Shown: in pieces, positions 18,508-26,953 of the stretch
Position numbering within the stretch: position 1 is the first letter of the stretch
Layout of the letters: each line of letters starts with the position of its first letter
NCBI GenBank assembly: GCA_030706745.1
Contig: JAUZNX010000001.1
Coordinates: 372,001-436,000 of the forward strand
Direction of reading: 5' to 3'
Length of the DNA: 64,000 nucleotides
Source: Bacteroidota bacterium
GTDB taxonomy: Bacteria; Bacteroidota; Ignavibacteria; Palsa-1295
The notes under the pieces: model-generated
Told to the model about the DNA's origin: nothing
Databases searched by the model: none
The model's input: the letters and a program-made list of their open reading frames with translations, nothing else
Translations under genes and position numbers: made by a program

Positions 18508-18849
18508 ATGAAAAGACGCAACTACTTTGCAGCGTTTCTCCTGGTAGCGATACTTACCGCTTCGAATGCAGCTTTCGCTTGGCGGATAACGGGTTGGGAA
18601 AGAAATGATGCTTCTGGATGCACGACAATTACAATTGAGAATCACAACTCTAATGGTACCTGGACGACCCTGACGATAACGGAATGCCCCGGTCGTACAG
18701 ACCTTAAGGGCGGCTGTTCATTGCCCATCTGGGGATTTGATGAATGGTATGCAAGTTTGATTCCTAACGGCACTGTGTCAGTGCCGAGAGTGGTTCGTTC
18801 TGGAATACTGAATGGATCGCCCTTACCAAATAGACCAACCAAAGGATAG
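18508..18849 (+). CDS. Small secreted cysteine-containing protein
   Basis: 113 residues; signal peptide ending AAFA, mature protein about 90 residues, with three cysteines (GCTT, ECPG, GCSL). It follows the previous gene by 9 bp, so co-transcription is very likely. No family is recognised and there is no T9SS tail; it is too small for one. The end overlaps only the untranslated lead of the next gene if that gene starts at 18872. Confidence 0.65.
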   Translation: MKRRNYFAAFLLVAILTASNAAFAWRITGWERNDASGCTTITIENHNSNGTWTTLTITECPGRTDLKGGCSLPIWGFDEWYASLIPNGTVSVPRVVRSGILNGSPLPNRPTKG

Positions 18850-18871
18850 ACCGCTTTTATCAGTGATGGCC

Positions 18872-19852
18872 ATGAAAACGCGATATTTCATTCTCACAAT
18901 TCTGCTTGCTGGCTGCTTCAACACTGTCAACGCGCAATGGACTTATCGGCGAGCGGTTTACACCGGACCGCTAATGTTTTCCTATCCCGTATTGACTAGT
19001 TATCCGCCACTAAGCACTGGAATGCCTCTTGAAGTTTTGATAGGCTACATTTACTTCGATAGCCTTTCGCGAACCATGCCACTCGCGCGTATAGACTCGT
19101 TTTTCAATGCGCTCGGTTATTCCGACACGCTCAAATATGCGTTGAAGTTTGCGTACGAAATAGATGACTACGATCCTGTTTCATTCTCGCAATACGTGAA
19201 CAATCAGGAGCAGTATCCGCGTCATCGAGCAAATCTTGCAAGAGTCTTACAGTTTTTGTTCCGATCTATTTCCAAAACGTATCCCGACAGTCTCAAATCA
19301 ACTTTGTTGCTTTATAATGCTGATTATATCGCTCACATTAGGGTTAATTGGACGAATTCGGTTATTGACACAGCACTCCCGGTTTTTCAGAATGGAATTG
19401 CAGCCGATTGCTCACTCATAGATGGAATAAAAGGGCAGCGCTATCCCCCTTGTGTACTTTCGAGCCTGCATGCTGCTGGGACTGGCTCGAACAAAGCTCT
19501 TAGTACTGACACGTGTGTCGAGTTTACCTATCGGCCTGACTGGCCCCGCTTCGCAAACGTACATTCAATTGATGCTACGGATTCAACACTGATCCTACAG
19601 GGTCATCAATGGGTCGAGGCAGATTCGGAATATATCGTTTTTCTTCAACTCCTGGATCTTGGACGAGATACCTCACTTAATTACTCGACTTTGGAGCCAC
19701 TTCCAACCAAGAACACGATGGCCGGGATGTATCCGATTCGAGGTGGGATCGTCTTTGATCCGAACAACGACTTTGGTTTCGGAAGCGGCCTCACCGCGGA
19801 TCAATTTAAGACCAAGCTTCGGCAGAAGATTAACTCTATCAAAAATCCATAG
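18872..19852 (+). CDS. Exported hypothetical protein, possible lipoprotein
   Basis: 326 residues from the ATG at 18872 (an ATG six bases earlier is equally possible). The signal sequence contains LLAGC, a strict lipobox, but also a signal peptidase I-like site at VNAQ nine residues later, so both fates are possible. The mature part is mixed alpha/beta, with no recognised domain and no T9SS tail. Codon and base use are AT-richer than in the flanking housekeeping genes, like the other members of this cluster. Confidence 0.68.
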   Translation: MKTRYFILTILLAGCFNTVNAQWTYRRAVYTGPLMFSYPVLTSYPPLSTGMPLEVLIGYIYFDSLSRTMPLARIDSFFNALGYSDTLKYALKFAYEIDDYDPVSFSQYVNNQEQYPRHRANLARVLQFLFRSISKTYPDSLKSTLLLYNADYIAHIRVNWTNSVIDTALPVFQNGIAADCSLIDGIKGQRYPPCVLSSLHAAGTGSNKALSTDTCVEFTYRPDWPRFANVHSIDATDSTLILQGHQWVEADSEYIVFLQLLDLGRDTSLNYSTLEPLPTKNTMAGMYPIRGGIVFDPNNDFGFGSGLTADQFKTKLRQKINSIKNP

Positions 19853-19867
19853 CGAGGGTTCGAAATC

Positions 19868-21106
19868 ATGTTTAGATATTTCTTCGCTTCGGCACTCGTT
19901 GTGCTTTCGCTGATGCCACTGAGCAGTCAGGCCCAGAAAAAGCTATCGGCGCTGAGTGTGGACTGTCCTCCTGGGAAGCAATACCCATTTGTGTATTGCC
20001 CTGGGGCAATAATCCGTTGCAGTGCTTGCCCTAAGGATGATGCGGAACCCGGGGAAAAAGTAAATGCTCCGGGTCTGCCGACGAGTGTATGCGTGGATGA
20101 CCGTCGAACGACGAGTAGCAGTGTGGCGATGTATGTTATTAACAACGGTCCATGCGCTTCAAATAAGATAGCTAAAGTCTTTGATCCTGTATACATGAAT
20201 GAGGATGCTCATAATGCTCTATCAAATTGGAGTGGTATATGTGATCCTGATCCTGCTTCTCCGTGTTGCTGGCATATTATACTAACCGATGACGCTTCGT
20301 TCATCCAAGCCGACGGTCGTACTCCAGGCGGAGACAATCCAACACCTGCCTATACTATCCACAATTATGATCACGATGATTGCATCCTGTCTTGCGATGC
20401 ACAATACACGGTGCTGAACTTTTGCCAGGATTTTATGTCCCCGAGCGTGGTGTTTGATAACGATCCAAGCGGAGATCCATGTGATTTTTCGGTCATGACT
20501 ACCTCTTTTTATAACCCTGAACTCGCCTCAAACATCATACATCCTCAGCCATCTGACGGCCAGGTTGGAAACTACTTCCTGAACGTAACGGACGTTCTCA
20601 CCCATGAGTTGGGGCACTATCTTGGCTATCCAGACGAGAATCTTCTTACCAATAGCGGCCTACCTTGTGCTCCCTATACGGCAGCTGACGGTATAATGTA
20701 CGGTATTAATAATTGGGATGACCTCAAAACTCCTTCGAGCGTTGGCCTTCCCACTGGTGACCCTGTTCGCTGCTGGTTCAAACTTCTCTATTGCAGTAGC
20801 TGCACACTTTCGGTGGCCTCAGGCCACTCTTCCCCCGATGGCTTGGGCATTATTGATCTGCAGCCGAATCCAACAACTGCGAGACTCACCCTGACGTACA
20901 CTTTGTCTAAGTCCTCGGTCGTCGCCATTGCGGTTTATGATCTGCTGGGGAACCAAGTTGGTTCACAAATCATGTCTCGTGCGGCGGCGGGTCTAAATTC
21001 GGCGAGCATTGACATCGGAGGCTCGGTAGCCGAAGGAGTGTACTACCTGCGCTTGAGCTCTGACGTTTCTGTCACTTCGATGAAATTTGTAAAGGCTGCT
21101 AAGTAG
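19868..21106 (+). CDS. Metzincin-like zinc metalloprotease with T9SS sorting domain
   Basis: 412 residues; signal peptide ending SSQAQ. The zinc site is HELGHYLGYPD: H246, E247, H250, G253 and D256, i.e. the HEXXHxxGxxD metzincin variant in which aspartate replaces the third histidine (as in snapalysin). A Met-turn candidate is M277 in DGIMYG. The mature part is cysteine-rich (around 15 cysteines before the tail), suggesting a disulphide-bonded extracellular enzyme. The C-terminal 75 residues contain LQPNPTTARL, VYDLLGNQV and EGVYYLRLSS, a T9SS type A domain. It is last in the four-gene block after the sigma factor. Confidence 0.87.
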   Translation: MFRYFFASALVVLSLMPLSSQAQKKLSALSVDCPPGKQYPFVYCPGAIIRCSACPKDDAEPGEKVNAPGLPTSVCVDDRRTTSSSVAMYVINNGPCASNKIAKVFDPVYMNEDAHNALSNWSGICDPDPASPCCWHIILTDDASFIQADGRTPGGDNPTPAYTIHNYDHDDCILSCDAQYTVLNFCQDFMSPSVVFDNDPSGDPCDFSVMTTSFYNPELASNIIHPQPSDGQVGNYFLNVTDVLTHELGHYLGYPDENLLTNSGLPCAPYTAADGIMYGINNWDDLKTPSSVGLPTGDPVRCWFKLLYCSSCTLSVASGHSSPDGLGIIDLQPNPTTARLTLTYTLSKSSVVAIAVYDLLGNQVGSQIMSRAAAGLNSASIDIGGSVAEGVYYLRLSSDVSVTSMKFVKAAK

Positions 21107-21219
21107 GAATACGCTCGCAGGTCTCAGGGACGTGATGAAAATCTTTACATTCCCTAATAGTTGTAAGACTACCGTTCGTCCCCTTGCCGAACACAGTGCC
21201 CGACCCCTACGCGTTTGAA

Positions 21220-21597
21220 TTACTGGGCTTTGAACCCCGGGTTCTCGATTAACCCGACCGCATTCCCGAACGGATCGAGGACACTGGCGACCTTGATGCC
21301 CTCGCCGACGTCCTGAATCGGCAGGTGCGGCCGCGCGCCGATGGCCAGAATGTTGGCATAAGCTTCCTCGATGTTCGCGACGCCCCAGTACGTCAGCGGA
21401 CCTTCCATCGGGCCAGATGCTTGCTTCTTCGGGTTCGGATCCAGACCAAGTTCGTAGCCGCCCACATTGTAGCCGATGTAGAACGGTTGATCGAAGTATG
21501 GCTCCGCACCCGTGAGCGCGTTGTAAAATTTCTTCGCCTTTGCGGCGTCGGAGACGGGATAGATGACGGTTCTCAGTCCTTGAAGCACGATATTCAA
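21220..21597 (-). CDS. VOC-family (glyoxalase/bleomycin-resistance fold) protein
   Basis: 125 residues with the paired beta-alpha-beta-beta-beta layout of VOC proteins: VIYPVSDAAKAKKFYNALTG at the start of module one, and a second module ending DPFGNAVGLIENP. Likely metal ligands include a glutamate in the last strand (E118 region) and a glutamate in YELGLDP. Substrate cannot be predicted; members range from glyoxalase-like lyases to antibiotic-binding proteins. It is a single gene near hicBA. Confidence 0.85.
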   Translation of the reverse strand: MNIVLQGLRTVIYPVSDAAKAKKFYNALTGAEPYFDQPFYIGYNVGGYELGLDPNPKKQASGPMEGPLTYWGVANIEEAYANILAIGARPHLPIQDVGEGIKVASVLDPFGNAVGLIENPGFKAQ

Positions 21598-21613
21598 TAG
21601 TTGCTGACTTCTC

Positions 21614-21838
21614 TCAGAGGTTTAGAAAATCGTCCACCGCAATTGCGGCCTCCCGAAGAATTGCCCGGAGTGTGCCTTCGGCCATATCGCGTGCATGTCT
21701 TGGCACGGTTACTTTCCTGCCGGAGATTGAATGCCGCCATACTTCGTGGCTTCCCGCGCCATGACGATCGAAGGTAAAGCCCAGGAGCCGCAATCGGCGT
21801 ACTACCTCACGATAGGAAAACCCGGCAAGGCGGCCCAT
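21614..21838 (-). CDS. hicA: HicA-family toxin (mRNA interferase)
   Basis: 74-residue dsRBD-like protein with the HicA signature: SYREVVRRLRLLGFTF, then GSHEVWRH with the likely catalytic histidine, then VTVPRHARDMAEGTLRAIL. HicA toxins cleave mRNA and tmRNA. It lies 2 bp downstream of the hicB-like antitoxin gene on the same strand, in antitoxin-first order. Unlike the other two toxin genes in this window, it is full length. Confidence 0.88.
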   Translation of the reverse strand: MGRLAGFSYREVVRRLRLLGFTFDRHGAGSHEVWRHSISGRKVTVPRHARDMAEGTLRAILREAAIAVDDFLNL

Positions 21839-21840
21839 CG

Positions 21841-22089
21841 CTATGGCAGCGAAACTGGAACGAGCAGATCCTGCTGGGAAAAAGCATTGGCCAAGCGTTC
21901 CAGCGCAGGCGGGAGCGGATCCCCATGCTCGACACAGGATTCCGCAATCTTTCGCGTCAGGTCTTGGGCGATCTCCATCGCTTCCTGGACTGTTCGTCCT
22001 TCTGCTACAAGGCCAGGGACGTCGCTACTCGTAGCAAGAAAGCCGCCTTCCTCCAACTGCTCGACATGCAAATGAATGAGAGAATCCAT
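21841..22089 (-). CDS. hicB: HicB-family antitoxin
   Basis: 82 residues from the ATG at 22089 (an upstream TTG is possible). A partial RNase H-like HicB fold is visible: HVEQLEEGGFLATSSDVPGLVAEGRTVQEAMEIAQD. No DNA-binding helix-turn-helix or ribbon is present after it, so autoregulation may be weak or need HicA. It is directly upstream of hicA. Confidence 0.87.
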   Translation of the reverse strand: MDSLIHLHVEQLEEGGFLATSSDVPGLVAEGRTVQEAMEIAQDLTRKIAESCVEHGDPLPPALERLANAFSQQDLLVPVSLP

Positions 22090-22197
22090 AATAGCAGACA
22101 ACCGTGTGGCAAAAGGTCAGCGTTCCCTGCCTTGAATACAATGCGCCTAAGTACCTGATGAAATTCTCACCCCGCTCCCGGTGTTAGGCACGTTCCC

Positions 22198-23805
22198 ATG
22201 CCAAACACCAAGCCAGACCCCTTCGCGATTGAGTTACCGGTGCTGGCCATTCCGGGTCAGGACAACTCCCAACGGGAAATCGACAAACCCGAGAGCAACT
22301 GCGGCGTTGTAGGCATATTCAATCATCCCGAGGCAAGTGTTACCGCCTACTACGCATTGCACGCGCTGCAACATCGCGGACAAGAAGCGGCTGGAATTCT
22401 CGCGGCGAATTGGGAAGAATCCACTAACCCTGCCTCTTCTAATGGGAAGAGGGTCAATCATCTGAAGAGGCGCTTCGCGATTCATAAAGATAACGGCCTT
22501 GTCCTTGATGTCTTTAAGGATGACAAGATTCTTTCGGAAGTCCTGGTCGGCGATGCAGCACTCGCGCATAATCGCTACTCGACAACCGGCGCAAGCGGTA
22601 AAGTCGAGAACATCCAGCCGTTTTACATGCATTATCGCATGGGCAATTTTGGCCTGGCGCATAACGGCAACCTGACGAACACCCGCTCGCTCCGCGAGCA
22701 GCTTGCTAATCAGGGGACGATCTTCCAGACTTCGACCGACAGCGAACTCATCCTGCATCTGGTCGCGCGCTCGCAGAAGGAGGACCAGATCGAACAAATC
22801 CGCGACGCGCTCACGCAAACGCGCGGCGCATTCTCGCTTGCCTTGCTGACCGACTCTGCACTTATCGCTGTGCGCGATCCGCATGGCATTCGTCCGCTTG
22901 CGATCGGGCGCCTGAAAAAACCCGACGGCGAGTACGCCTACATGGTCGCGAGCGAGACGTGCGCATTCGATATCGTTGGCTTCGAATATCTGCGCGATGT
23001 CCAGCCGAACGAGATCGTGATCATCGATGCGCACACAGTGGCAACGGGCGAGATTCGTTCGGTGCAACTCGCCGAGCATGCACCAAAGCCGACCTATTGC
23101 ATTTTCGAGTATATTTATTTCGCGCGACCCGACTCGAAAATCTTCGAAGAGAATGTCGATCGCGTCCGCCGCAAATTGGGCAAGAGCCTGGCCGTGGAAT
23201 CGCCCGTCAAGAATGGCGAAGGCAAAAAGGTGACGGTTATCAACGTGCCGGACTCCTCGAACACCGCGACGCTTGGCTATGCAAGCCAAAACCAGCAGCT
23301 CGGCAATCAGACGAAATATCAGATCGGCCTCATCCGCTCACACTATGTAGGCCGCACGTTCATCCAGCCGGGACAAGACCGCCGCGAGATGAAAGTCAAG
23401 GTCAAGTTCAACACCGTCAAGGGCGTGCTTAAGGATAAGCGCGTTGTCGTCGTCGATGATTCGATCGTTCGTGGGACCACATCAAAAGCACTTGTCAACT
23501 TGATCCGTGAAGCGGCTCCGAGCGAAGTCCATCTACGCATCACGGCTCCACCCATTACACATCCCTGCAAATATGGGATGGACTTCCCAAGCAAAGACGA
23601 GTTGATTGCGAATCATCATTCGGATCAGGATGCAATCGGCGAGTACCTTGGCGTTGATTCGTTACGGTATCTATCGGTCAAGAAATTACTTGAAAGCGTA
23701 CCGCGAAAGAATAAGGCTGGACAAGACATCGGATACTGCACAGCTTGCTTTACCGGCAACTATCCGGTCCCCTTCGATGAAGAGGCTGCCGAAACCGACG
23801 ACTGA
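22198..23805 (+). CDS. purF: Amidophosphoribosyltransferase
   Basis: 535 residues. It makes phosphoribosylamine from PRPP and glutamine, the committed step of purine synthesis. The N-terminal nucleophile glutaminase begins at Cys35 in NCGVVGIF, which implies an unusually long 34-residue propeptide that must be removed (about 11 in Bacillus). The PRPP loop VVVVDDSIVRGTT is intact. Cysteines in YCIFEYIYF, HPCKYGMD and CTAC are placed like the 4Fe-4S ligands of the Bacillus-type enzyme. Standalone gene with no other pur genes around. Confidence 0.96.
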   Translation: MPNTKPDPFAIELPVLAIPGQDNSQREIDKPESNCGVVGIFNHPEASVTAYYALHALQHRGQEAAGILAANWEESTNPASSNGKRVNHLKRRFAIHKDNGLVLDVFKDDKILSEVLVGDAALAHNRYSTTGASGKVENIQPFYMHYRMGNFGLAHNGNLTNTRSLREQLANQGTIFQTSTDSELILHLVARSQKEDQIEQIRDALTQTRGAFSLALLTDSALIAVRDPHGIRPLAIGRLKKPDGEYAYMVASETCAFDIVGFEYLRDVQPNEIVIIDAHTVATGEIRSVQLAEHAPKPTYCIFEYIYFARPDSKIFEENVDRVRRKLGKSLAVESPVKNGEGKKVTVINVPDSSNTATLGYASQNQQLGNQTKYQIGLIRSHYVGRTFIQPGQDRREMKVKVKFNTVKGVLKDKRVVVVDDSIVRGTTSKALVNLIREAAPSEVHLRITAPPITHPCKYGMDFPSKDELIANHHSDQDAIGEYLGVDSLRYLSVKKLLESVPRKNKAGQDIGYCTACFTGNYPVPFDEEAAETDD

Positions 23806-23862
23806 GCCATAGCTTTCCAAGCGTGCAACTCATTTGGTGCTTTTCTTGCTACACCAGTAGTT

Positions 23863-24237
23863 GTGAACCGCAAACAAATCAAATTTCTTCCGATCGTACT
23901 GGCCACTTGCCTGGCGCTTCTGGCTTCCTGCAAATCGGAACCCGAAAAATGGGAGAAATCACCCGGTCTCGAAATAACAGTCTTTCGCGATTATGACGCC
24001 GGCAAACCCTATATCACGACGCTCTACGAGAATTTCGGCAAGGATACGATCGAAAAAATCCGCTACCAACTGATTCTCGAAACGAAGGGTCACTTCGATA
24101 CGGTCATGAAGGAGATCGACCCGCCGAAGCTCCTGCACCCCAAGGACCGCCACAGCGTACCGCGCGCGATTGGTGAAGATACCCTCGCCGCCGATTACGT
24201 CCACGTTGGACAAGTATGGGCGGTGAAGAAGAAATAG
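23863..24237 (+). CDS. Small hypothetical lipoprotein
   Basis: 124 residues from a GTG start. The signal sequence has the lipobox LLASC followed by KSEPEKW. The mature domain (about 100 residues) looks like a small beta-sandwich, with ITVFRDYDAGKPYI and LILETKGHFDTV. No family assignment. It could be a FxLYD/CARDB-like small envelope domain, but I cannot support that firmly. Confidence 0.7.
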   Translation: MNRKQIKFLPIVLATCLALLASCKSEPEKWEKSPGLEITVFRDYDAGKPYITTLYENFGKDTIEKIRYQLILETKGHFDTVMKEIDPPKLLHPKDRHSVPRAIGEDTLAADYVHVGQVWAVKKK

Positions 24238-24246
24238 ATTGCGCCG

Positions 24247-24581
24247 TTAGCGAAAAAAGAGAAATCGGCAGACGTTGTCTCGTTCGAGTGGTTTCAGTTC
24301 TTTGTGATCGGACGTAACGAAGACACTTCGAGTGGATATTGCGAGATACTTGGATCAAGCTCGTCATGCATCTCGATTCCCAGTGCCACCATGTCCCGTA
24401 GCACCCGATTTGCCGTCAGGTGGTCGGCCATCCGCCAGAAATGATAAAACACTTCGCAGGCATTGAGGGAATGAATGGTAACCAGCTCACGGGATGACAA
24501 TAAGATATCTTGGATAACGAGATGACCCCGCTCGGAGTCGAAGAATGCTATCAGTGCGTTTGCATCCAGGACGTACTTCAC
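24247..24581 (-). pseudogene. Decayed PIN-domain (VapC-like) toxin: internal deletion plus frameshift
   Basis: The N-terminal half is a clear PIN domain: MKYVLDANALIAFF carries the first catalytic aspartate, and SLNACEVFYHF carries the conserved glutamate. The frame stops at 24294 after only 95 residues. The PIN C-terminal strand is present directly downstream in another frame: FVTSDHKELKPLERDNVCRF then LFFR and a stop at 24247-24249. The expected middle helix with the remaining acidic residues (about 40 residues) is missing. A deletion that also shifted the frame explains this. Its ATG overlaps the stop of the upstream antitoxin-like gene. Confidence 0.82.
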
Positions 24582-24787
24582 TTCTTGCCGTTCGTTGATC
24601 GCTTGAGGTATCGCATTGCGAACTTTGCTTCTTCACGCGCGACTTCTTCCCGTCGATCGCGGATCACGTCATCTGAAGAACCTCCCACCCACGCATATTT
24701 ACCACACATGGAGGTTACCAGCGCTCTCCACTCGGCGTCGGTCATCTTTTTTGCTTTGGCTGTCTTCGGCTTTGCTGTGGCTTTCAT
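24578..24787 (-). CDS. Putative antitoxin partner of the PIN remnant
   Basis: 69 residues: a lysine/alanine-rich N-terminus (ATAKPKTAKAKK), then a helical part with DAEWRALVTSMCGKYAW, then EEVAREEAKFAMRYLKRS. The stop overlaps the PIN toxin start (ATGA), the classic antitoxin-toxin coupling. I infer the antitoxin role from this context and size; I do not recognise the DNA-binding family. The actual start may be the internal Met15. Confidence 0.65.
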   Translation of the reverse strand: MKATAKPKTAKAKKMTDAEWRALVTSMCGKYAWVGGSSDDVIRDRREEVAREEAKFAMRYLKRSTNGKK

Positions 24788-24897
24788 ACTCTATCTGACT
24801 CTTTTAGAACCGAAAAAGTTCTAATAACCATGAGCGTTGACTGCGGCAGGACACCACCTTGTAAAGATGACCCCGGCTGGTGTCCTATCAATTCGCC

Positions 24898-25485
24898 TTA
24901 GCCGTGAGCCGTCTGCCACTGCTCGAACGATGTCGTCCGGTATGCGCCGGTGCCGATATATCGCAGGACTCCGGCGAATTCCTTCGCAGGCATGTAACCG
25001 GGAAGCTGGTCGACGATCTTGCCGTCGGGTGTTAAGAAGAGGACCGTCGGGTAGCCGGTGACCTGCCACTGAGTCGCGAGTTGACGCTCCGTGAGTTCTT
25101 TGCCGCCAAACGTATGACTTGTCGCGGATTCCGCGTTGATCTTCACCGCCGTGAAGTAATTATGCATTTCCTTCTGGACTTCTGGTGCGGGATAAACATC
25201 CTCATCCAATTTCTTGCACCAGTGGCACCAGTCGGTATAGACATCGACAAGGATGTACTTGTTCTGTGATTTCGCCTCGGCCATTGCTTGCTCGAGCGAT
25301 TCGAATGGCGCGGCTGGCGCGGCTAAAGTATTGCTTACATTACTTGCCACCGCCTGCGAATGCGCGACCGCTTGTGAGGTGCTGCACGAGCCGCCGGGGC
25401 ATAGTCCCGCTACCTTCGCAACAGCGAAGACCCCAATCAACCCAGCGAATCCGAGTATCCAGACCTTCATATTCATTCCTTTCAT
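24898..25485 (-). CDS. Periplasmic thioredoxin-fold protein (DsbD-gamma-like)
   Basis: 195 residues at the longest start; three in-frame ATGs (25485, 25476, 25470) are possible, and the last has a purine-rich AAAGGA six bases ahead. A membrane anchor or signal segment (residues 7-27) is followed by a cysteine-containing linker (LCPGGSCS) and a thioredoxin domain with WCHWCKKLDEDV, redox cysteines C87 and C90. The cis-proline motif is GYPTVLF. It is likely a periplasmic disulphide reductase or a thiol supply protein for cytochrome or cofactor maturation. Confidence 0.88.
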   Translation of the reverse strand: MKGMNMKVWILGFAGLIGVFAVAKVAGLCPGGSCSTSQAVAHSQAVASNVSNTLAAPAAPFESLEQAMAEAKSQNKYILVDVYTDWCHWCKKLDEDVYPAPEVQKEMHNYFTAVKINAESATSHTFGGKELTERQLATQWQVTGYPTVLFLTPDGKIVDQLPGYMPAKEFAGVLRYIGTGAYRTTSFEQWQTAHG

Positions 25486-25656
25486 TGATATATCATATCG
25501 TTGTTTATCTTACCTAGCGTTTGTGTAAACGAAAGTTCTCTCTGAAAAATCCAGCGGATAAGATGACCAAATCCTCACGGAAGTCATCCGAGCACTTTTT
25601 GAATATACAATTCATCCGGGCACGTTGCTCATGCCATGTTGTTCGAATTGCCAGGT

Positions 25657-26091
25657 ATGCAATCACAAATTCGATTGAACGTCCTGCTCGTGCTGGCTCT
25701 CGCGCTGGTCGCCGGATGCAGCTTCCCGAATCACGCCGAGCGAAAATACTTAGCCAGCATTTACGGTAGTTCTCCGAATATCCATGTCCCGAGAGCCCAG
25801 TTCGATACGGCATGGAGTCGCGCGAAGCGGTTCGTTTCGACCTATTCTTCACAACCAGTTCTCGTCGCGAATGACAGCCTTATTACGACGGACACTTCTA
25901 AACCGTCATACTTCTCGCGACTTTTCTCACCATATATTCACCAATATCCTGTCTGTAAAATCACGGCTCATCAGATTTCCGATGGCGTACTGATAAAGAC
26001 ACACTGTTGGGACGGCAGCCACAAGTCCGAAATCCTTGTCGACTATATCAAGACCGGCTTGCTGCCGTATCCCGAATTGATTGATAGATAA
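25657..26091 (+). CDS. Small hypothetical lipoprotein
   Basis: 144 residues from the ATG at 25657 (an ATG seven codons earlier is in frame). The lipobox is LVAGC after a hydrophobic LLVLALA stretch. The mature part is about 120 residues, with WSRAKRFVSTYSS and two cysteines. No family recognised. Isolated plus-strand gene, convergent with arfB. Confidence 0.7.
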   Translation: MQSQIRLNVLLVLALALVAGCSFPNHAERKYLASIYGSSPNIHVPRAQFDTAWSRAKRFVSTYSSQPVLVANDSLITTDTSKPSYFSRLFSPYIHQYPVCKITAHQISDGVLIKTHCWDGSHKSEILVDYIKTGLLPYPELIDR

Positions 26092-26103
26092 TATCCAGCT
26101 CTT

Positions 26104-26574
26104 CTATTCTCTCGTCCTTCGCTCCCGCTTTTTCTCACTCTCTCGCTTCTTGGAGCTAAGCCGCCGCTCGACGGCCGATCTGGTCGGCTTCGATTTCTTT
26201 CGTTTCTTTGGCCGTAGAATGGCTTGCTGGAGTAGTGCTTCCAATCGATCGATCGCGGCTTGCCGGTTGCGAAGTTGACTGCGGTATTCCTGCGCGGCGA
26301 TGTGCAGTTTGCCTTCGGTATCGAGTTTACTTTGGAGCCGACCCATCATCCACGCGCGGTCGGCCTCCGGGATGCTCGGCGAGTGCGCCAGATCGAACGC
26401 GATCTCGGCTCGCGTGGAAGTCTTATTGACGTGCTGTCCGCCGGGTCCGCTCGAACGAGTGAAGGAAATCTCGATCTCGGCGAGTGGAATTTGCAGGCGG
26501 TCCGAGATGTGGATCGCAAGCGAAACGCCCGCGCCACGCGCCTCACTTAATGTTTGGGAAGAAGACTCGGACAT
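26104..26574 (-). CDS. arfB: Peptidyl-tRNA hydrolase ArfB, ribosome rescue
   Basis: 156 residues from the ATG at 26574. The release-factor catalytic loop is SSGPGGQHVNK (GGQ at 45-47), and the basic C-terminal tail (KKRKKSKPT, then SSKKRESEKKRERR) is the part that enters the empty mRNA channel of stalled ribosomes in this family. No stop-codon-recognition domain is present. Its start overlaps the end of the upstream membrane-protein gene by 32 bp. Confidence 0.94.
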   Translation of the reverse strand: MSESSSQTLSEARGAGVSLAIHISDRLQIPLAEIEISFTRSSGPGGQHVNKTSTRAEIAFDLAHSPSIPEADRAWMMGRLQSKLDTEGKLHIAAQEYRSQLRNRQAAIDRLEALLQQAILRPKKRKKSKPTRSAVERRLSSKKRESEKKRERRTRE

Positions 26575-26914
26575 AACAGACAAAAATGAGGAAGAGGATA
26601 ACAACATGGAGCGCAATGCGGCCCATCGCTCCGCCACCTTGATCGAGTTTGGATACGGCTTTGAGAGTCCCTCGCACGATCGGCTCGATAATTCGAATGG
26701 CCAGCGCAAACACCCCAAGCACACCGACCATCAAGAGTAGCGCCTTGAGGTACGGGGAGATAGAGTATCGATGGATAAAATCCTCCATGAGTCCCTCCGC
26801 CAGCCCGACGAGCAATCCGGATTCCAGGAGCACGAGAGTCCGGCGTGTCGGAACGGCACGCTGTGCTAAGCGGGCGGGGGCCGTCGGGCGGTGTGCTGTC
26901 TTGCGCTTACTCAT
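26543..26914 (-). CDS. Small membrane protein of unknown function
   Basis: 123 residues with a basic N-terminus (KRKTAHRPTAPARLAQR), two clear membrane segments (about 56-74, ALLLMVGVLGVFALAI, and about 100-117, ALHVVILFLIFVCYV) and perhaps a weaker one around residue 30. No family is recognised. It overlaps arfB by 32 bp and is probably co-transcribed with it. Confidence 0.65.
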   Translation of the reverse strand: MSKRKTAHRPTAPARLAQRAVPTRRTLVLLESGLLVGLAEGLMEDFIHRYSISPYLKALLLMVGVLGVFALAIRIIEPIVRGTLKAVSKLDQGGGAMGRIALHVVILFLIFVCYVRVFFPNIK

Positions 26915-26953
26915 TGGTCGGATCGGTCCGATCTCGTCAAAGCAAATAAAAAG

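Noticed and set aside
22234-23289. 351-codon frame antisense to purF
   Set aside because: Shadow frame; purF on the other strand is complete and conserved.
24104-24367. 87-codon minus-strand frame over the PIN remnant
   Set aside because: Most of it is antisense to the lipoprotein gene; only the PIN C-terminal strand in the neighbouring frame is meaningful.
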